Source: Oligoflexia bacterium
GTDB lineage: Bacteria; Bdellovibrionota; UBA1018; CAIPTA01
Length of the DNA: 50,875 nucleotides
Direction: 5' to 3'
Assembly (NCBI GenBank): GCA_023954355.1
Contig: JAMLID010000023.1
Location: forward strand, 1-50,875
Shown here: positions 23,179 to 33,124 of the stretch, in pieces
Layout: each line of letters starts with the position of its first letter
How positions within the stretch are numbered: the stretch's first letter is position 1
Made by a program: the position numbers and the translations under genes
Notes under the pieces: generated by a model
What the model was told of the DNA's origin: nothing
Seen by the model: the letters and a program-made list of their open reading frames with translations, nothing else
The model's database searches: none

Positions 23179-25842
23179 ATGACACCCTGGAAGCGCTGGA
23201 CAATACGAACACTAGTCCTTGTGATTTCATTTTCTCTACAACCCTATCAGAGCCTTCTTGCCGAAGAAAAAAGCGACGGCGCTACTGAAGCACTACAGAG
23301 CATTAATGGAATTTTAAATGCAGGCGGACAAGCCATAGGTGCCATTGGTGTCAATCAACAGCAAATGCAAGCTATGATGAACCAATTTGCTATGATGCAA
23401 GCAAAGAATGCAAATCTTGGTCAACAAACAGGAGCCATACAACAAATCCAACAACAGCTTGGCCAAAAACTAGCTGAAGCGCAGATGTGTATGCAAAATG
23501 CTGTTAAAGACGTAAAAAAATATAAAAAAAATAAATATGCTCCTTCTCAGCTAGAAACGTTTGAACCAATTACCTGTGAAAATTACGGTAACCTCATGGA
23601 TTCTATACGTGCTAATTTAGATAAAATCGATGAAGTAAATACTAAATTGCAATGTATGCGTACTTTGCAAAATAACGTAAATCAAATTGCTAGCGCCGCT
23701 CAAGGGCCATTTCAACAACTAACACAAACAGCTACCGATATCTGGAATGTAAGAGAGCAAATTATTGGTTCACATAAAGAAATCGCTGATCAAATTGAAG
23801 CAGAGGTAGACGGTGAAAATGGTTACAGAGCGCGCCTAAATAGTTTAAAAAAATTGAGCCTAGAATTACAACAAGTTGTCTATGGAAGAGCAGAGTTTAA
23901 AGCAGAAAACGGAATGCCCGGAGGTTACGCGCAAAAGCTAGCTACACTAAAAAGAGAGCGCCAAAAAATGGCGAAACAATGGTACCAAAGCATCTCTAAC
24001 AAAACACAAGCGTGTTTTAGTAGTAACCCTTTCATGGAATGTGATGTTGGTCAACCAATGGCTCCCCTTGATTGCGTGATGAATTATATAGCGGGAGCTA
24101 GTGGAAAAACCGTTGGTGGAGAAAAAAGAGCTAAAAATAATAAAGATGACCTCATGAAAAGCTTTAGACTAGCTCAGGGTGATATTTTCGATAAAAGCAA
24201 TACGCTCGTAAACATGGATATAAATAATCCAAATGCATTTTTAACTGAATCTGATAAAGGCTTTGAATCAATGCTCACTAGCACCTTGAATAAAATTGGT
24301 AGACAACCATTTGCCGGTGCAAAAGTAGACAACGGAACCATTATTAACTTTGCTAGAAAAAAATATCGTGAGTGTTATCAGAAAGCGCGAGAAGAATTCA
24401 TTGCAGATCTTTCTTCTGAAGGCGGCGAGTATAAAGGCATGTATAATGCTGTTAAAGATAGTGAAGCTCAATACACTTCAGAGCTTAAGAACTGGGTTGA
24501 TATAGTTAGCAATCAAATGAGCGAGTTCAAACAATCGTTTTCAAAAGTTTATAACAATGACCTAGAAAAATTTTCTTCTGAATGTACCGCTGGAGACTCG
24601 CCATATCAAGCCTACGACTGTCTAGCTACACTACGAGCTAATTTAAAGTCGGGAATCGAAGGAGCTGCGCAATTTTATAAATTAGCAGACGGAACACAAC
24701 AAAAAGCAGACGTCGGAAATACAACTCTAAATGTTTCTACTGTAAGCCTAGATCAAAACACAGGAAAGCCCACTGTTTCGCAATCACAAGTTCAATGTAA
24801 GGGCTTCAATGAATGCATTAGCTTCTTAGATAAATCAAAAGCGCATCATCGATCACAAGAAACAAAACAAACAAAAGAACGAGAAGAGTTTGTTCAACAA
24901 CATAATAAAACAATACAAGGAGCCATGTCAGCTGTAGGAGCTCAGTTCGGTGCCATAAGCCAAATGTTTGTTGATGCGGCAGGTGCCTTAACACAGGAAT
25001 TTGATCTTTTTGGCGTAAAAGAAGCCGTTAAAACAAAACAAATCGAAGGAGAGGCCTTAGTCGCAAACGAAAAAACTGGTCTTTACGATATGCCTAAAAG
25101 TATGAAAGCGGCTTTTGCCGGTACTGCTTCTTATTCTGAATTAGATACGCCTGAATCTCTAGCTGGTGCGATAGGCGAAAGGAAAAATGTTTTAAATAAA
25201 AAGCTAGTAGACGCTGCTAAAAAGAAAGCTCAGTGCGATATTAAAAAAGCAGATTATGAAGAAATCGCAAAACGTCTTGGTAGTTGCAGTGCTGAATCTA
25301 TCTGTAAAGGCACGACGCTATCAGGCTCTATTCGATCTTTAGAGCGCTTAATGAGAAAGAGTCAAAAGAATCCTGACAAAGACGAAAAAGATCGTTTATA
25401 CGAAGAACATGACAAATGTGTAAGACAAGCCAGAAACACTAAAGGAAACTTAAACGAAGCTGATGCATTATTGCTTCAAGGAAGCACTAAAGAAGAAAAA
25501 ATAGCCGCCTTAGAGAGTAAACGATCAGAAACGAAAAAAGACCAAGAAGAAGAGATTAAAAATTGTAGTATCTCTGCTCTAGAAAGTATCGATGCTTTAG
25601 CTGGTGATTCTAGAGGTGTGTTAAAAACAAATAACGAAGATATTACAAGCGCATTAAAAGAAATGGCTGGCTCATGCCCAGCTGACCCAGATGCAGCTGC
25701 AGATGCTTGTGAAAAAGCTAAAAAAGCTGCCGAAAAAGCTGAACTGCCTGACAATGAAGGAGAAACTCCTATTCGTGGATCAGGTGATGACGATTCAAAT
25801 AAATCTAATAAAAAAGAAAATCCAATAAAAGACGCTCTATAA
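23179..25842 (+). CDS. Large exported coiled-coil protein, unknown function
   Basis: 887 residues with a strong GGAGG ribosome site 7-12 bases before the ATG. A signal peptide (MTPWKRWTIRTLVLVISFSL) ends near LLAEE. Then follows a Gln/Met-rich segment (residues about 54-95, with repeated QQ, QM and MM), long helical coiled-coil stretches, and about sixteen scattered cysteines that could form disulfides in an oxidising compartment. The C-terminus is Ala/Lys-rich and then strongly polar (RGSGDDDSNKSNKKEN). There is no lipobox or barrel signature. Overall shape suggests an elongated periplasmic or secreted structural protein. An intrinsic terminator overlaps its stop. Not recognised. Confidence 0.8.
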   Translation: MTPWKRWTIRTLVLVISFSLQPYQSLLAEEKSDGATEALQSINGILNAGGQAIGAIGVNQQQMQAMMNQFAMMQAKNANLGQQTGAIQQIQQQLGQKLAEAQMCMQNAVKDVKKYKKNKYAPSQLETFEPITCENYGNLMDSIRANLDKIDEVNTKLQCMRTLQNNVNQIASAAQGPFQQLTQTATDIWNVREQIIGSHKEIADQIEAEVDGENGYRARLNSLKKLSLELQQVVYGRAEFKAENGMPGGYAQKLATLKRERQKMAKQWYQSISNKTQACFSSNPFMECDVGQPMAPLDCVMNYIAGASGKTVGGEKRAKNNKDDLMKSFRLAQGDIFDKSNTLVNMDINNPNAFLTESDKGFESMLTSTLNKIGRQPFAGAKVDNGTIINFARKKYRECYQKAREEFIADLSSEGGEYKGMYNAVKDSEAQYTSELKNWVDIVSNQMSEFKQSFSKVYNNDLEKFSSECTAGDSPYQAYDCLATLRANLKSGIEGAAQFYKLADGTQQKADVGNTTLNVSTVSLDQNTGKPTVSQSQVQCKGFNECISFLDKSKAHHRSQETKQTKEREEFVQQHNKTIQGAMSAVGAQFGAISQMFVDAAGALTQEFDLFGVKEAVKTKQIEGEALVANEKTGLYDMPKSMKAAFAGTASYSELDTPESLAGAIGERKNVLNKKLVDAAKKKAQCDIKKADYEEIAKRLGSCSAESICKGTTLSGSIRSLERLMRKSQKNPDKDEKDRLYEEHDKCVRQARNTKGNLNEADALLLQGSTKEEKIAALESKRSETKKDQEEEIKNCSISALESIDALAGDSRGVLKTNNEDITSALKEMAGSCPADPDAAADACEKAKKAAEKAELPDNEGETPIRGSGDDDSNKSNKKENPIKDAL

Positions 25843-25867
25843 ATTTATTTATAGAGCACTTTTTTTA
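25834..25867. terminator. Intrinsic terminator shared by convergent genes
   Basis: GCTCTATAAAT (25834-25844) and ATTTATAGAGC (25847-25857) form a perfect 11-pair stem, followed on the plus strand by ACTTTTTTT. The stem contains the stop codon of the plus-strand coiled-coil gene and the last codons of the minus-strand gene. Confidence 0.75.
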
Positions 25868-26513
25868 AGGCATCTTTATCTTGCTCTTCTGGTGACGACC
25901 CTGTTTCCCATCCATACAAAGCACGATGAGCACGGTCTTGCAAAAAGACATTCTCCTGCTTATCTATAAGATCAAGTAGTATGTCCCTAGCTCTTGTGTT
26001 TTTCCGTACCCTACTTATGCCTTCTATGGCTTGTGCTCTAATTTGAACTTCAAGCTCTACAATTCCCTTATTCTTAGATTGTGGAACAGCCTCAACCGCA
26101 ATGCTTTCCAATAGCGTTAAAGAATCATCTGATGCATTAAGGGCTAATAAATAAACAGCAAAAAAGCGTGCATCGCCATCAAGAGTACGATCTATTGCTT
26201 GTTTTTTTAACCACTCTAATTCTGCAAGACTAAGAACACTCGCCACAGACTCTAATCTTTTTTGCGTTTGAGCTGGATCATCGTCGATTTGACCAATGCG
26301 CTTAGCCTCACTCTCATAAAAACCAATCAGCCGCTCTATTGGTTTTTTTTGTGAGAAATCTACAACTAAAGTTTGAATTTGAGGATCAACCTCTTTTGAA
26401 CCAAAATTTTGCGCAGATTCTACCTCTATGGGCTTTGCATAAAAAAAGAAAAATCCTCCTGCTAATAAAAGCAGGAGGATTCCAAAACTAACGAACCACT
26501 TCAAATGCATCAT
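25845..26513 (-). CDS. Membrane-anchored HEAT-like helical repeat protein
   Basis: 222 residues. A single N-terminal hydrophobic anchor (FVSFGILLLLLAGGFFFFYA) is followed by a periplasmic helical region. Segments such as GDARFFAVYLLALNASDDSLTLLESIAVEA and EVQIRAQAIEGISRVRKNTRARDILLDLIDKQENVFLQDRAHRALYGWE have the paired-helix periodicity of HEAT/PBS repeats (R-x-x-A-x-x-A-L pattern). It starts 26 bases inside the end of the HExxH-protein gene without a visible ribosome site, so its translation probably depends on that gene. A protein-binding partner of the upstream product is a reasonable guess. Confidence 0.7.
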   Translation of the reverse strand: MMHLKWFVSFGILLLLLAGGFFFFYAKPIEVESAQNFGSKEVDPQIQTLVVDFSQKKPIERLIGFYESEAKRIGQIDDDPAQTQKRLESVASVLSLAELEWLKKQAIDRTLDGDARFFAVYLLALNASDDSLTLLESIAVEAVPQSKNKGIVELEVQIRAQAIEGISRVRKNTRARDILLDLIDKQENVFLQDRAHRALYGWETGSSPEEQDKDALKKVLYK

Positions 26514-27825
26514 AAAGTGGTACAGAAAGAAGATCAGTGAATCGATAATCTCTTAATAAAGGATATATCTCAGCTCCCACATAAACTTCTCCACTTGTTT
26601 TTAAAGTTAAAAGACTTCCGTTATAATTTACTTTTGCAGAATCTTCACTAGACCATTTTTCAGAAAGTGGTGAACGCAAAGAGCGAGAGCGAATGTCTAC
26701 AGGAGTTATGGTTCCATCCTCTGAAACCACAAACAAACCTTCTTGTCCATTTGGAGCCACATTCACTAGAGCTCTAGCTGAACTACCCGCACTGACCGGC
26801 CTAAACCAGGCCCCTTGAGGAAAATTATAACTATAGAGCTGCCCTCTTGAATCCATAACAGCAAAGAAACGAAGGTTTGCTTGGTCAAACTCAGATGTAT
26901 CCATAACATCTGCTGGCCCACCATCACGAGGAGTCATAAACAGCTTATAGTAAGAATAATCATCAGCTAGTACTTCTTTACGACTATTATACAAATCTAC
27001 TGTTTGTGCACGATTACCATTTACAAAGCTCACGCCAGCAGATGTTCTTTTTAGTCGTCCTTCAGTTGAAGGAATCTCTTTTTCGAACATATTATTTTGA
27101 TCAATCATCATTAGCTTATTACCACTAAGACCAACGAGTGCCTCTCTTTTACGAATCGGGGTCTCGTTAAACACAAAGTTTGAACGCCCTAGTGCCATAA
27201 GCCTTGCCATACTCTGGTAAACGGGATGTAGGTTTTTAGATTCGAGTACTACTCTTGCATAATACTCCATTTCTACAGCGTGCGAACCACCTTGTGAATA
27301 TGTTGTGTCACAACCACTCACAGAAGATCCAGCATATGGACCTGAAGTACACTGATAGTGTCTATAACCTGCTGTATGTCTTGCTTCGTGAATAATGGTA
27401 CCTACACGACCCAAAGTAGAAAGGGCAGCCCACCCGTCTTGCATCGTAAAATTACCCCAGCTGTTATAAGCTGTCGCATAAGGTATATCGTGCCCTCTTC
27501 TGACAGAACGCGTCTCTGCCTTCATCCAACGATAATAATCATCTCTACCTACGAATCCACGTATAAAAGAATGATCGCTTGATGCTTCAAATTTAGACTT
27601 ATCAATAAGCAATAAATCATTGATAAGTTTTTTCGTATCCACTTTAGAGTCGCACAATTCCATTCCACCAAAGGAACGTACGTTGACATTGAAGTCCCCT
27701 AAATATTTATTTGCTGTTTCTTGGTCTACGCAGCCAAAGTCTCCGTCCAAATAAGGTAGAGTTTCTTCAGCTCGTGTTTGTTGTGTTAATAATAGTATAC
27801 AGATAGATAGTAATATCGTTTTCAT
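26488..27825 (-). CDS. Exported HExxH putative zinc metalloprotease
   Basis: 445 residues. Signal peptide (MKTILLSICILLLTQQTRA) and a GGAGGGG ribosome site. Residues 144-150 read TIIHEARH, an HExxH zinc-binding motif with His146, Glu147 and His150. About 30 residues on, SHAVEMEYYAR offers Glu185 or Glu187 as a third ligand, the gluzincin arrangement. Four nearby cysteines (32, 58, 159, 172) may form disulfides. The C-terminal 230 residues are beta-rich with repeated units (GLSGNKLMMID, AVMDSRGQLYSYN, FVVSEDGTITPVD, LKTSGEVYVG), like a small beta-propeller. Protease activity is inferred from the motif. It is coupled to the HEAT-like gene. Confidence 0.72.
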   Translation of the reverse strand: MKTILLSICILLLTQQTRAEETLPYLDGDFGCVDQETANKYLGDFNVNVRSFGGMELCDSKVDTKKLINDLLLIDKSKFEASSDHSFIRGFVGRDDYYRWMKAETRSVRRGHDIPYATAYNSWGNFTMQDGWAALSTLGRVGTIIHEARHTAGYRHYQCTSGPYAGSSVSGCDTTYSQGGSHAVEMEYYARVVLESKNLHPVYQSMARLMALGRSNFVFNETPIRKREALVGLSGNKLMMIDQNNMFEKEIPSTEGRLKRTSAGVSFVNGNRAQTVDLYNSRKEVLADDYSYYKLFMTPRDGGPADVMDTSEFDQANLRFFAVMDSRGQLYSYNFPQGAWFRPVSAGSSARALVNVAPNGQEGLFVVSEDGTITPVDIRSRSLRSPLSEKWSSEDSAKVNYNGSLLTLKTSGEVYVGAEIYPLLRDYRFTDLLSVPLYDAFEVVR

Positions 27826-27853
27826 AGTTCCCCTCCAATTGGCACTAGAGTCT

Positions 27854-27962
27854 GCTCAAAAAATCCAAGTTGCAATCACTCGCGTCCTCTCTTCGATGTA
27901 CTTTTATGTACACCTTCGGTCGTCCGCGAGCTTGTACGCCTCGACTTTGAAGCTTTTTGAGC
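27854..27962. repeat. Nested inverted-repeat (REP-like) intergenic element
   Basis: Three nested, perfectly paired blocks share one axis: outer GCTCAAAAA with TTTTTGAGC (27854-27862 and 27954-27962), middle CTCGCG with CGCGAG (27879-27884 and 27925-27930), and inner TGTAC with GTACA (27897-27901 and 27908-27912) around TTTTAT. Between blocks the arms pair only partly. It is richer in G and C than its surroundings and lies between the end of hppA and the start of the HExxH-protein gene, both on the minus strand. It looks like a dispersed palindromic element that may also end hppA transcription. The rest of 27826-28037 shows nothing firm. Confidence 0.6.
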
Positions 27963-28037
27963 TAGCCTCACTACTCTTACTATCCTTCATTCATCCTTGA
28001 ATGCTCGTCCGTGTTTTATCTGTAAATCTTCTTTGAT

Positions 28038-30098
28038 TTAAAGCATAGCAATGAGCGGTGCTATCAGTAACGATACAACGCTCATCACTTTAATCAAGAT
28101 AGAAATTCCAGGACCAGAAGTATCTTTGAACGGATCACCCACCGTGTCACCGACAACGGCCGCTTTATGCGCGTCAGAACCCTTTTTGTGTCCCTCTAAC
28201 TTGCCCTTTTCAATGAATTTTTTTCCGTTATCCCATGCTCCACCCGCATTAGCCATAAAGAGAGCCATGGTTGCGCCTACAGCTAATGAACCTGCAAGTG
28301 TACCCGCAAGAGCAGCTGGACCTAATAAAAATCCGACTACAATAGGTGCAAATATCGCAACGGTTCCTGGAAAAATCATTTCTTTTAGTGCAGCCACAGT
28401 TGCGATGTCTACAATTTTTCCCGGCTCAGGATCAGCTTTGCCTTCTAATAAACCTTTAATCTCACGAAACTGTCTACCAATTTCTGTAACGATAGAACCT
28501 GCTGCTCTACCTACTGCGGTCATTGTTGATGCACCAACAATGAAAGGGAGAATCGATCCAATAATGATTCCGATTAACACTTTTGCATCCGTCAACTCTA
28601 AGGTAAGCGCTGATAATCCATTGGCTTCACGAACGTGATTGATCTCCATATTGTATGCAGAGAAAAGTGCCAATACAGTTAGGATAGCCGAACCAATGGC
28701 AAAACCTTTTCCGATAGCAGCAGTTGTATTACCTACAGCATCTAACTCATCTGTAATGTCTCGTACTTCTTTTCCTAAACCGCTCATCTCAGAAATACCG
28801 CCGGCATTATCAGCGATCGGACCGTAAGCATCAACCGTCATTACAATCGCTGTACCCGCGAGCATACCAACAGCTGCAATCGCAATTCCATAAAGACCCA
28901 AGTAATGATTCGATACACCAGCAGCAATTGCAACCACTGCCATAGGAATCACAATGGATTCCATTCCAACAGCTAGACCACGAATCACTCCCGTACCTGC
29001 ACCAGTTGTACAAGCTTCAGCAATTTTTCTCACAGGACTTGCTGCTGTATAATACTCGGTAACTAGACCGATGATTCCACCACCGAAAGCACCCGCTGCT
29101 AACGCAATGGTTACTGCCTGACTCACACCAAGCATTGGCATTACAACAGCAGAAACGATTGTTAAAAGAAAAGGAGGAAACAACAAACTATTTCGTAAAA
29201 CAGAAGCTGGATTTCCACCTCTCATTGCTCTTGCAATAAAGATCACTACGATTGAAATAATTAATCCTAATACAGAAAGAATCATGGGGATCATCACAGC
29301 CATCCATCTTGTGCTTTCTTCGTCTGCATCAGTTGCCATAAGCATTTGAATGCCTTCAACAGGGATAGTAAGAGCAATGGCCATAGCAGAAACAATTGCT
29401 GCCACCATAGATTCATAAATATCTGCGCCCATTCCGGCCACATCACCAACGTTATCACCAACGTTATCGGCAATAACACCTGGGTTACGAGGATCATCTT
29501 CAGGAATATTTTCAATTACTTTACCGGCAATATCAGCGCCTACGTCAGCAGCTTTTGTATAAATACCACCACCGATTCTTGCGAAAAGCGCGATAGAACT
29601 TGCTCCCACAGCAAAGGCATGAAGAACAGTGCTTAAATAATGTGTTCCACTAAAAAGAATCGAAAGAACCCCTAAACCAAAAAGCCCAAGCCCAGCTACT
29701 GAAAGACCCATAACTGCCCCACCATCTAAGGCAGTTAAAAGAGCGTTCGGTTTTTTTCCTTCTCGTGCAGCTTGTGCCGTACGAACGTTTGCAATTGTCG
29801 CTGCTTTCATTCCACAAAAACCTGCTAAGAGAGAAAGAAAAGCTCCTGCTAAAAACGAAATAGCGGCAATCCAACCAAGGGCGTAACCAAGAAGAACCAT
29901 CACCACTAAAGAGTAAATACTTAGAACTTTATATTCTCTTACAAGAAATGCCATGGCACCTTCGCGAACATATTGTCCAATTCGATTCATTGCTTCGTTA
30001 CCATCAGGAAGCCCCTTAATACGAATATAGAAAAATAAAGCGATCAGTAGAGCAAAAGGACCTACGACTACAGAAGAAAACAAAAGAACTTGTTGCAT
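28038..30098 (-). CDS. hppA: K+-dependent membrane-bound ion-translocating pyrophosphatase
   Basis: 686-residue integral membrane pyrophosphatase with about 16 helices that couples pyrophosphate hydrolysis to H+ or Na+ pumping. The catalytic block is intact: [18 protein letters not shown], then [30 protein letters not shown]. The late [11 protein letters not shown] and [14 protein letters not shown] blocks are also intact. The motif [10 protein letters not shown] has Ala where K+-independent enzymes have Lys, so it belongs to the K+-dependent class. Which ion it pumps cannot be settled by reading. GAGGG lies eight bases before the ATG. It is divergent from leuS. Confidence 0.97.
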   Translation of the reverse strand: MQQVLLFSSVVVGPFALLIALFFYIRIKGLPDGNEAMNRIGQYVREGAMAFLVREYKVLSIYSLVVMVLLGYALGWIAAISFLAGAFLSLLAGFCGMKAATIANVRTAQAAREGKKPNALLTALDGGAVMGLSVAGLGLFGLGVLSILFSGTHYLSTVLHAFAVGASSIALFARIGGGIYTKAADVGADIAGKVIENIPEDDPRNPGVIADNVGDNVGDVAGMGADIYESMVAAIVSAMAIALTIPVEGIQMLMATDADEESTRWMAVMIPMILSVLGLIISIVVIFIARAMRGGNPASVLRNSLLFPPFLLTIVSAVVMPMLGVSQAVTIALAAGAFGGGIIGLVTEYYTAASPVRKIAEACTTGAGTGVIRGLAVGMESIVIPMAVVAIAAGVSNHYLGLYGIAIAAVGMLAGTAIVMTVDAYGPIADNAGGISEMSGLGKEVRDITDELDAVGNTTAAIGKGFAIGSAILTVLALFSAYNMEINHVREANGLSALTLELTDAKVLIGIIIGSILPFIVGASTMTAVGRAAGSIVTEIGRQFREIKGLLEGKADPEPGKIVDIATVAALKEMIFPGTVAIFAPIVVGFLLGPAALAGTLAGSLAVGATMALFMANAGGAWDNGKKFIEKGKLEGHKKGSDAHKAAVVGDTVGDPFKDTSGPGISILIKVMSVVSLLIAPLIAML

Positions 30099-30133
30099 TG
30101 ATTAACCCTCGTTGAATTTTTTCTCAAACCGCA

Positions 30134-30162
30134 TTGGTACGAAAACAAGTTAAAAGAGTCAA
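30134..30162 (-). promoter_or_regulatory. Candidate promoter for hppA
   Basis: Reading the minus strand, TTGACT (complement of 30157-30162) is followed after exactly 17 bases by TACCAA (complement of 30134-30139), about 35 bases before the hppA ATG. The -10 is poor (three of six). An AAGTTAAA/TTTAACTT dyad (30147-30154, 30172-30179) surrounds the -35. Confidence 0.35.
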
Positions 30163-30305
30163 GAATTCAAGTTTAACTTTTTGCTTTAATTCAAAAGCTG
30201 CAACGCATAAACGGTAAAGATTTAGAGATTCTTCAAATCTAACGCAGCCGGTAGATTTGTGCTTGAACGTAGTAGATTTTTTGTTTTTGCGTTAGTCTCT
30301 TTCGC

Positions 30306-33107
30306 ATGCCTTATAACTACCAAAAAATCGAAGACTATTGGCAGCGCTATTGGAGCGAAAACAAATTGTTTCGCACCGAAACTCCATCACAAAAACCTAA
30401 ATATTATATTTTAGATATGTTTCCTTATCCTTCTGGCGCGGGCTTACACGTTGGCCACCCTCTAGGTTATATAGCAACTGATATTTTAAGTAGATACAAA
30501 CGACACCAAGGATTCAATGTACTTCACCCCATGGGATGGGATGCTTTTGGATTGCCTGCTGAGCAATATGCGATCGAAACAGGTCAACATCCAGCGGTCA
30601 CCACAGAAAAAAATATCAAAACCTATAAGAAACAACTTGATCGACTAGGCTTTTCTTTTGATTGGGAAAGAGAGGTAAATACTTCTGAGCCCTCTTATTA
30701 TAAATGGACGCAGTGGGCATTTATTGAAATGTTTCATCACTATTACGATGAAGACAAAGATAAAGCATTGCCGATAAAAAACCTTACAGAACATTTTTCA
30801 AAAAATGGATCTTCTGGAATACAAGCAAACCATAATGAGCACGATGCTTTTACCAAAGAAGAGTGGCAATTTTTTTCCGAACAAAAGAAAGAAGAGATTT
30901 TGCAATGCTATCGCATCGCCTACCAAGCTGACTTACCGGTAAACTGGTGCGCAAAATTAGGTACGGTTTTAGCGAACGATGAAGTCAGTAATGGCCTCTC
31001 TGTTCGCGGAGGTCATCCCGTAGAACAGAAAATTATGAAGCAATGGTCGTTACGCATTTCCGCGTATGCCGAGAGATTGCTTCAAGGTTTAGAGAAAATT
31101 GAGTGGAGTGAGTCGATTAAAGAAATGCAAAGAAATTGGATCGGAAAATCTAAGGGAGCTGAGGTCGATTTTCTTTTAGAGACCAATGAAAAACTTCGTA
31201 TTTTTACGACCCGCCCTGATACGATTTTTGGCGTAACCTTTATGGTCTTAGCTCCTGAGAGCGAATGGGTTATAAAATTAACAACTTCAGAACAAAAAGC
31301 TGAAGTAGAAAAATATATAAAATGGACGAAATCTCGTACCGAAAGAGAGCGTCAAGCCGAGGCAAAAAACGTTACCGGTATTTTTACAGGTAGTTATGCC
31401 ATACATCCATTTACAAAAAAGAAAATCCCTATCTGGATTGCCGATTATGTCTTAGGCGGATACGGCACAGGAGCGATCATGGCCGTGCCTGCCCACGATA
31501 GCCGTGACCATGCTTTTGCCAAAACTTTCAAATTACCGATTGTGCCTGTAGTAAGCGGCGAGCACGACTATGAAAGCACTGCTTTAGAAACTCATGAAGG
31601 TTCTGCGATAAACTCTGAATTTTTAAATAATTTATCTACTAAAGAGGCTATTGAAAAGGCCTGTGAGAGAATCGAGAACGATAAGTTAGGAGTCCGCACT
31701 ACAAACTATCGTCTTCGCGATGCAATTTTTTCTCGTCAGCGATTTTGGGGAGAGCCTTTTCCTGTCTATTACAAAAATGAAATACCTCACACGCTTTCCC
31801 TAAGTGAACTCCCCTTAGTTTTACCTGAGGTAGATAAATACTTACCTACCGAAGAAGGTGAGCCACCGCTTGCTCGAGCAAAATCTTGGAAAACTAAAGA
31901 GGGATATCTTTACGAATATTCTACCATGCCGGGCTTTGCGGGAAGCTCTGCTTATTATCTTCGCTATATGGATCCAAAAAATGCGAGCGCTATCGCTTCA
32001 AAAGAAAATATCGACTATTGGGGAGCCGTAGATCTTTATCTAGGTGGATCAGAACACGCCACCGGACATTTAATCTATGCGCGATTTTGGTGTATGTTTT
32101 TACATGACATTGGACTCGTACCTTTTACTGAGCCTTTTAAAAAACTCATCAATCAAGGAATGATTCAAGGGCGATCAAACTTAATCTATCGCATGAAGAA
32201 AAATCCCAAGACCTATGTAAGTAAATCTTATGTGAGCAAGGGTGAAGTAAAAGAAGAGGACGTTCAGAAAATTCACGTAGATGTGAATTTAGTACAAAAT
32301 GACTTTTTAGACGTCGCGGCTTATAAAAAATCAAAACCTGACCTAAAGGATGCTGATTTTCAAACAGAAAGCCACGATGGTAAAGAAGCTTTTCTTTGCG
32401 ATTGGGCTGTAGAGAAAATGAGTAAAAGCCTATTCAATGTGGTGAACCCTGATGCAGTTTGTGAGCAATATGGGGCTGATACCTTACGCTTATTTGAGAT
32501 GTTCTTAGGGCCCTTAGAGCAATCAAAACCTTGGAATACTAGCGGTATAGACGGTGTACATCGCTTTCTACATAAACTCTGGCGCTGGCTGCATGACGAC
32601 ACTGATGCGGATAAAATCAGCACCACAGAAAATTCTGCAAAGCCCGAAGATTGGAAACTACTTCACCAAACGATACAAAAGATCACACAAGATATGGATT
32701 CTTTAAATTTCAATACTTGCGTTTCACAGTTCATGATTTGCGTGAACCAATTTAGTGCATCAAAAGTAAAAGAAAAAAGCTTTATCGAAACTTTTTTAAT
32801 TCTACTGTCTCCCTTTGCTCCTCATATGGCTGAAGAGCTTTGGCATAGATTAGGACATACAACTTCTGTTACGAAGCAATCTTGGCCAAAAGTAGATAAA
32901 AAATGGCTAGTTGAAAGTGAAATGAAAATCGTTGTGCAAGTAAATGGCAAATTGCGCGCGCAGTTTATGTGCGATATTAATGCGACTGAAGCTGAGATAT
33001 TTGAAAAAGCACTAGCGTTACCGGAAGTAATAAAACAATTAGAAAATAAAGAGCTCAAAAAGAAAATCTATGTGCCTAAGAAATTAGTGAATTTAGTAGT
33101 TGTTTAA
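30306..33107 (+). CDS. leuS: Leucyl-tRNA synthetase
   Basis: Class Ia synthetase of 933 residues charging tRNA-Leu. It has the HIGH-type motif HVGH near residue 47 in FPYPSGAGLHVGHPLGY, the CP1 editing domain with TTRPDTIFG and the GTGAIMAVPAHDSRDHAFA block, and KMSKS at 704-708, then the anticodon-binding and C-terminal domains. There is an insert in the zinc/CP core (LPIKNLTEHFSKNGSSGIQ region, residues about 155-180) that lengthens it beyond the E. coli enzyme of about 860. No ribosome site is visible upstream of the ATG, so the message may be leaderless. The OsmC-family gene follows after 17 bases. Confidence 0.98.
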   Translation: MPYNYQKIEDYWQRYWSENKLFRTETPSQKPKYYILDMFPYPSGAGLHVGHPLGYIATDILSRYKRHQGFNVLHPMGWDAFGLPAEQYAIETGQHPAVTTEKNIKTYKKQLDRLGFSFDWEREVNTSEPSYYKWTQWAFIEMFHHYYDEDKDKALPIKNLTEHFSKNGSSGIQANHNEHDAFTKEEWQFFSEQKKEEILQCYRIAYQADLPVNWCAKLGTVLANDEVSNGLSVRGGHPVEQKIMKQWSLRISAYAERLLQGLEKIEWSESIKEMQRNWIGKSKGAEVDFLLETNEKLRIFTTRPDTIFGVTFMVLAPESEWVIKLTTSEQKAEVEKYIKWTKSRTERERQAEAKNVTGIFTGSYAIHPFTKKKIPIWIADYVLGGYGTGAIMAVPAHDSRDHAFAKTFKLPIVPVVSGEHDYESTALETHEGSAINSEFLNNLSTKEAIEKACERIENDKLGVRTTNYRLRDAIFSRQRFWGEPFPVYYKNEIPHTLSLSELPLVLPEVDKYLPTEEGEPPLARAKSWKTKEGYLYEYSTMPGFAGSSAYYLRYMDPKNASAIASKENIDYWGAVDLYLGGSEHATGHLIYARFWCMFLHDIGLVPFTEPFKKLINQGMIQGRSNLIYRMKKNPKTYVSKSYVSKGEVKEEDVQKIHVDVNLVQNDFLDVAAYKKSKPDLKDADFQTESHDGKEAFLCDWAVEKMSKSLFNVVNPDAVCEQYGADTLRLFEMFLGPLEQSKPWNTSGIDGVHRFLHKLWRWLHDDTDADKISTTENSAKPEDWKLLHQTIQKITQDMDSLNFNTCVSQFMICVNQFSASKVKEKSFIETFLILLSPFAPHMAEELWHRLGHTTSVTKQSWPKVDKKWLVESEMKIVVQVNGKLRAQFMCDINATEAEIFEKALALPEVIKQLENKELKKKIYVPKKLVNLVVV

Positions 33108-33124
33108 GTTTTAAGAGGAAACCC

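Noticed and set aside
28051..28638. Long plus-strand reading frame opposite hppA
   Set aside because: It mirrors a highly conserved membrane pyrophosphatase gene and has no ribosome site or family resemblance; it is a shadow frame.
30218..30245. AGATTT/AAATCT repeats upstream of leuS as a possible T-box or riboswitch
   Set aside because: Only six pairs with an 11-base loop, no T-box consensus, and T-boxes are mostly Gram-positive.
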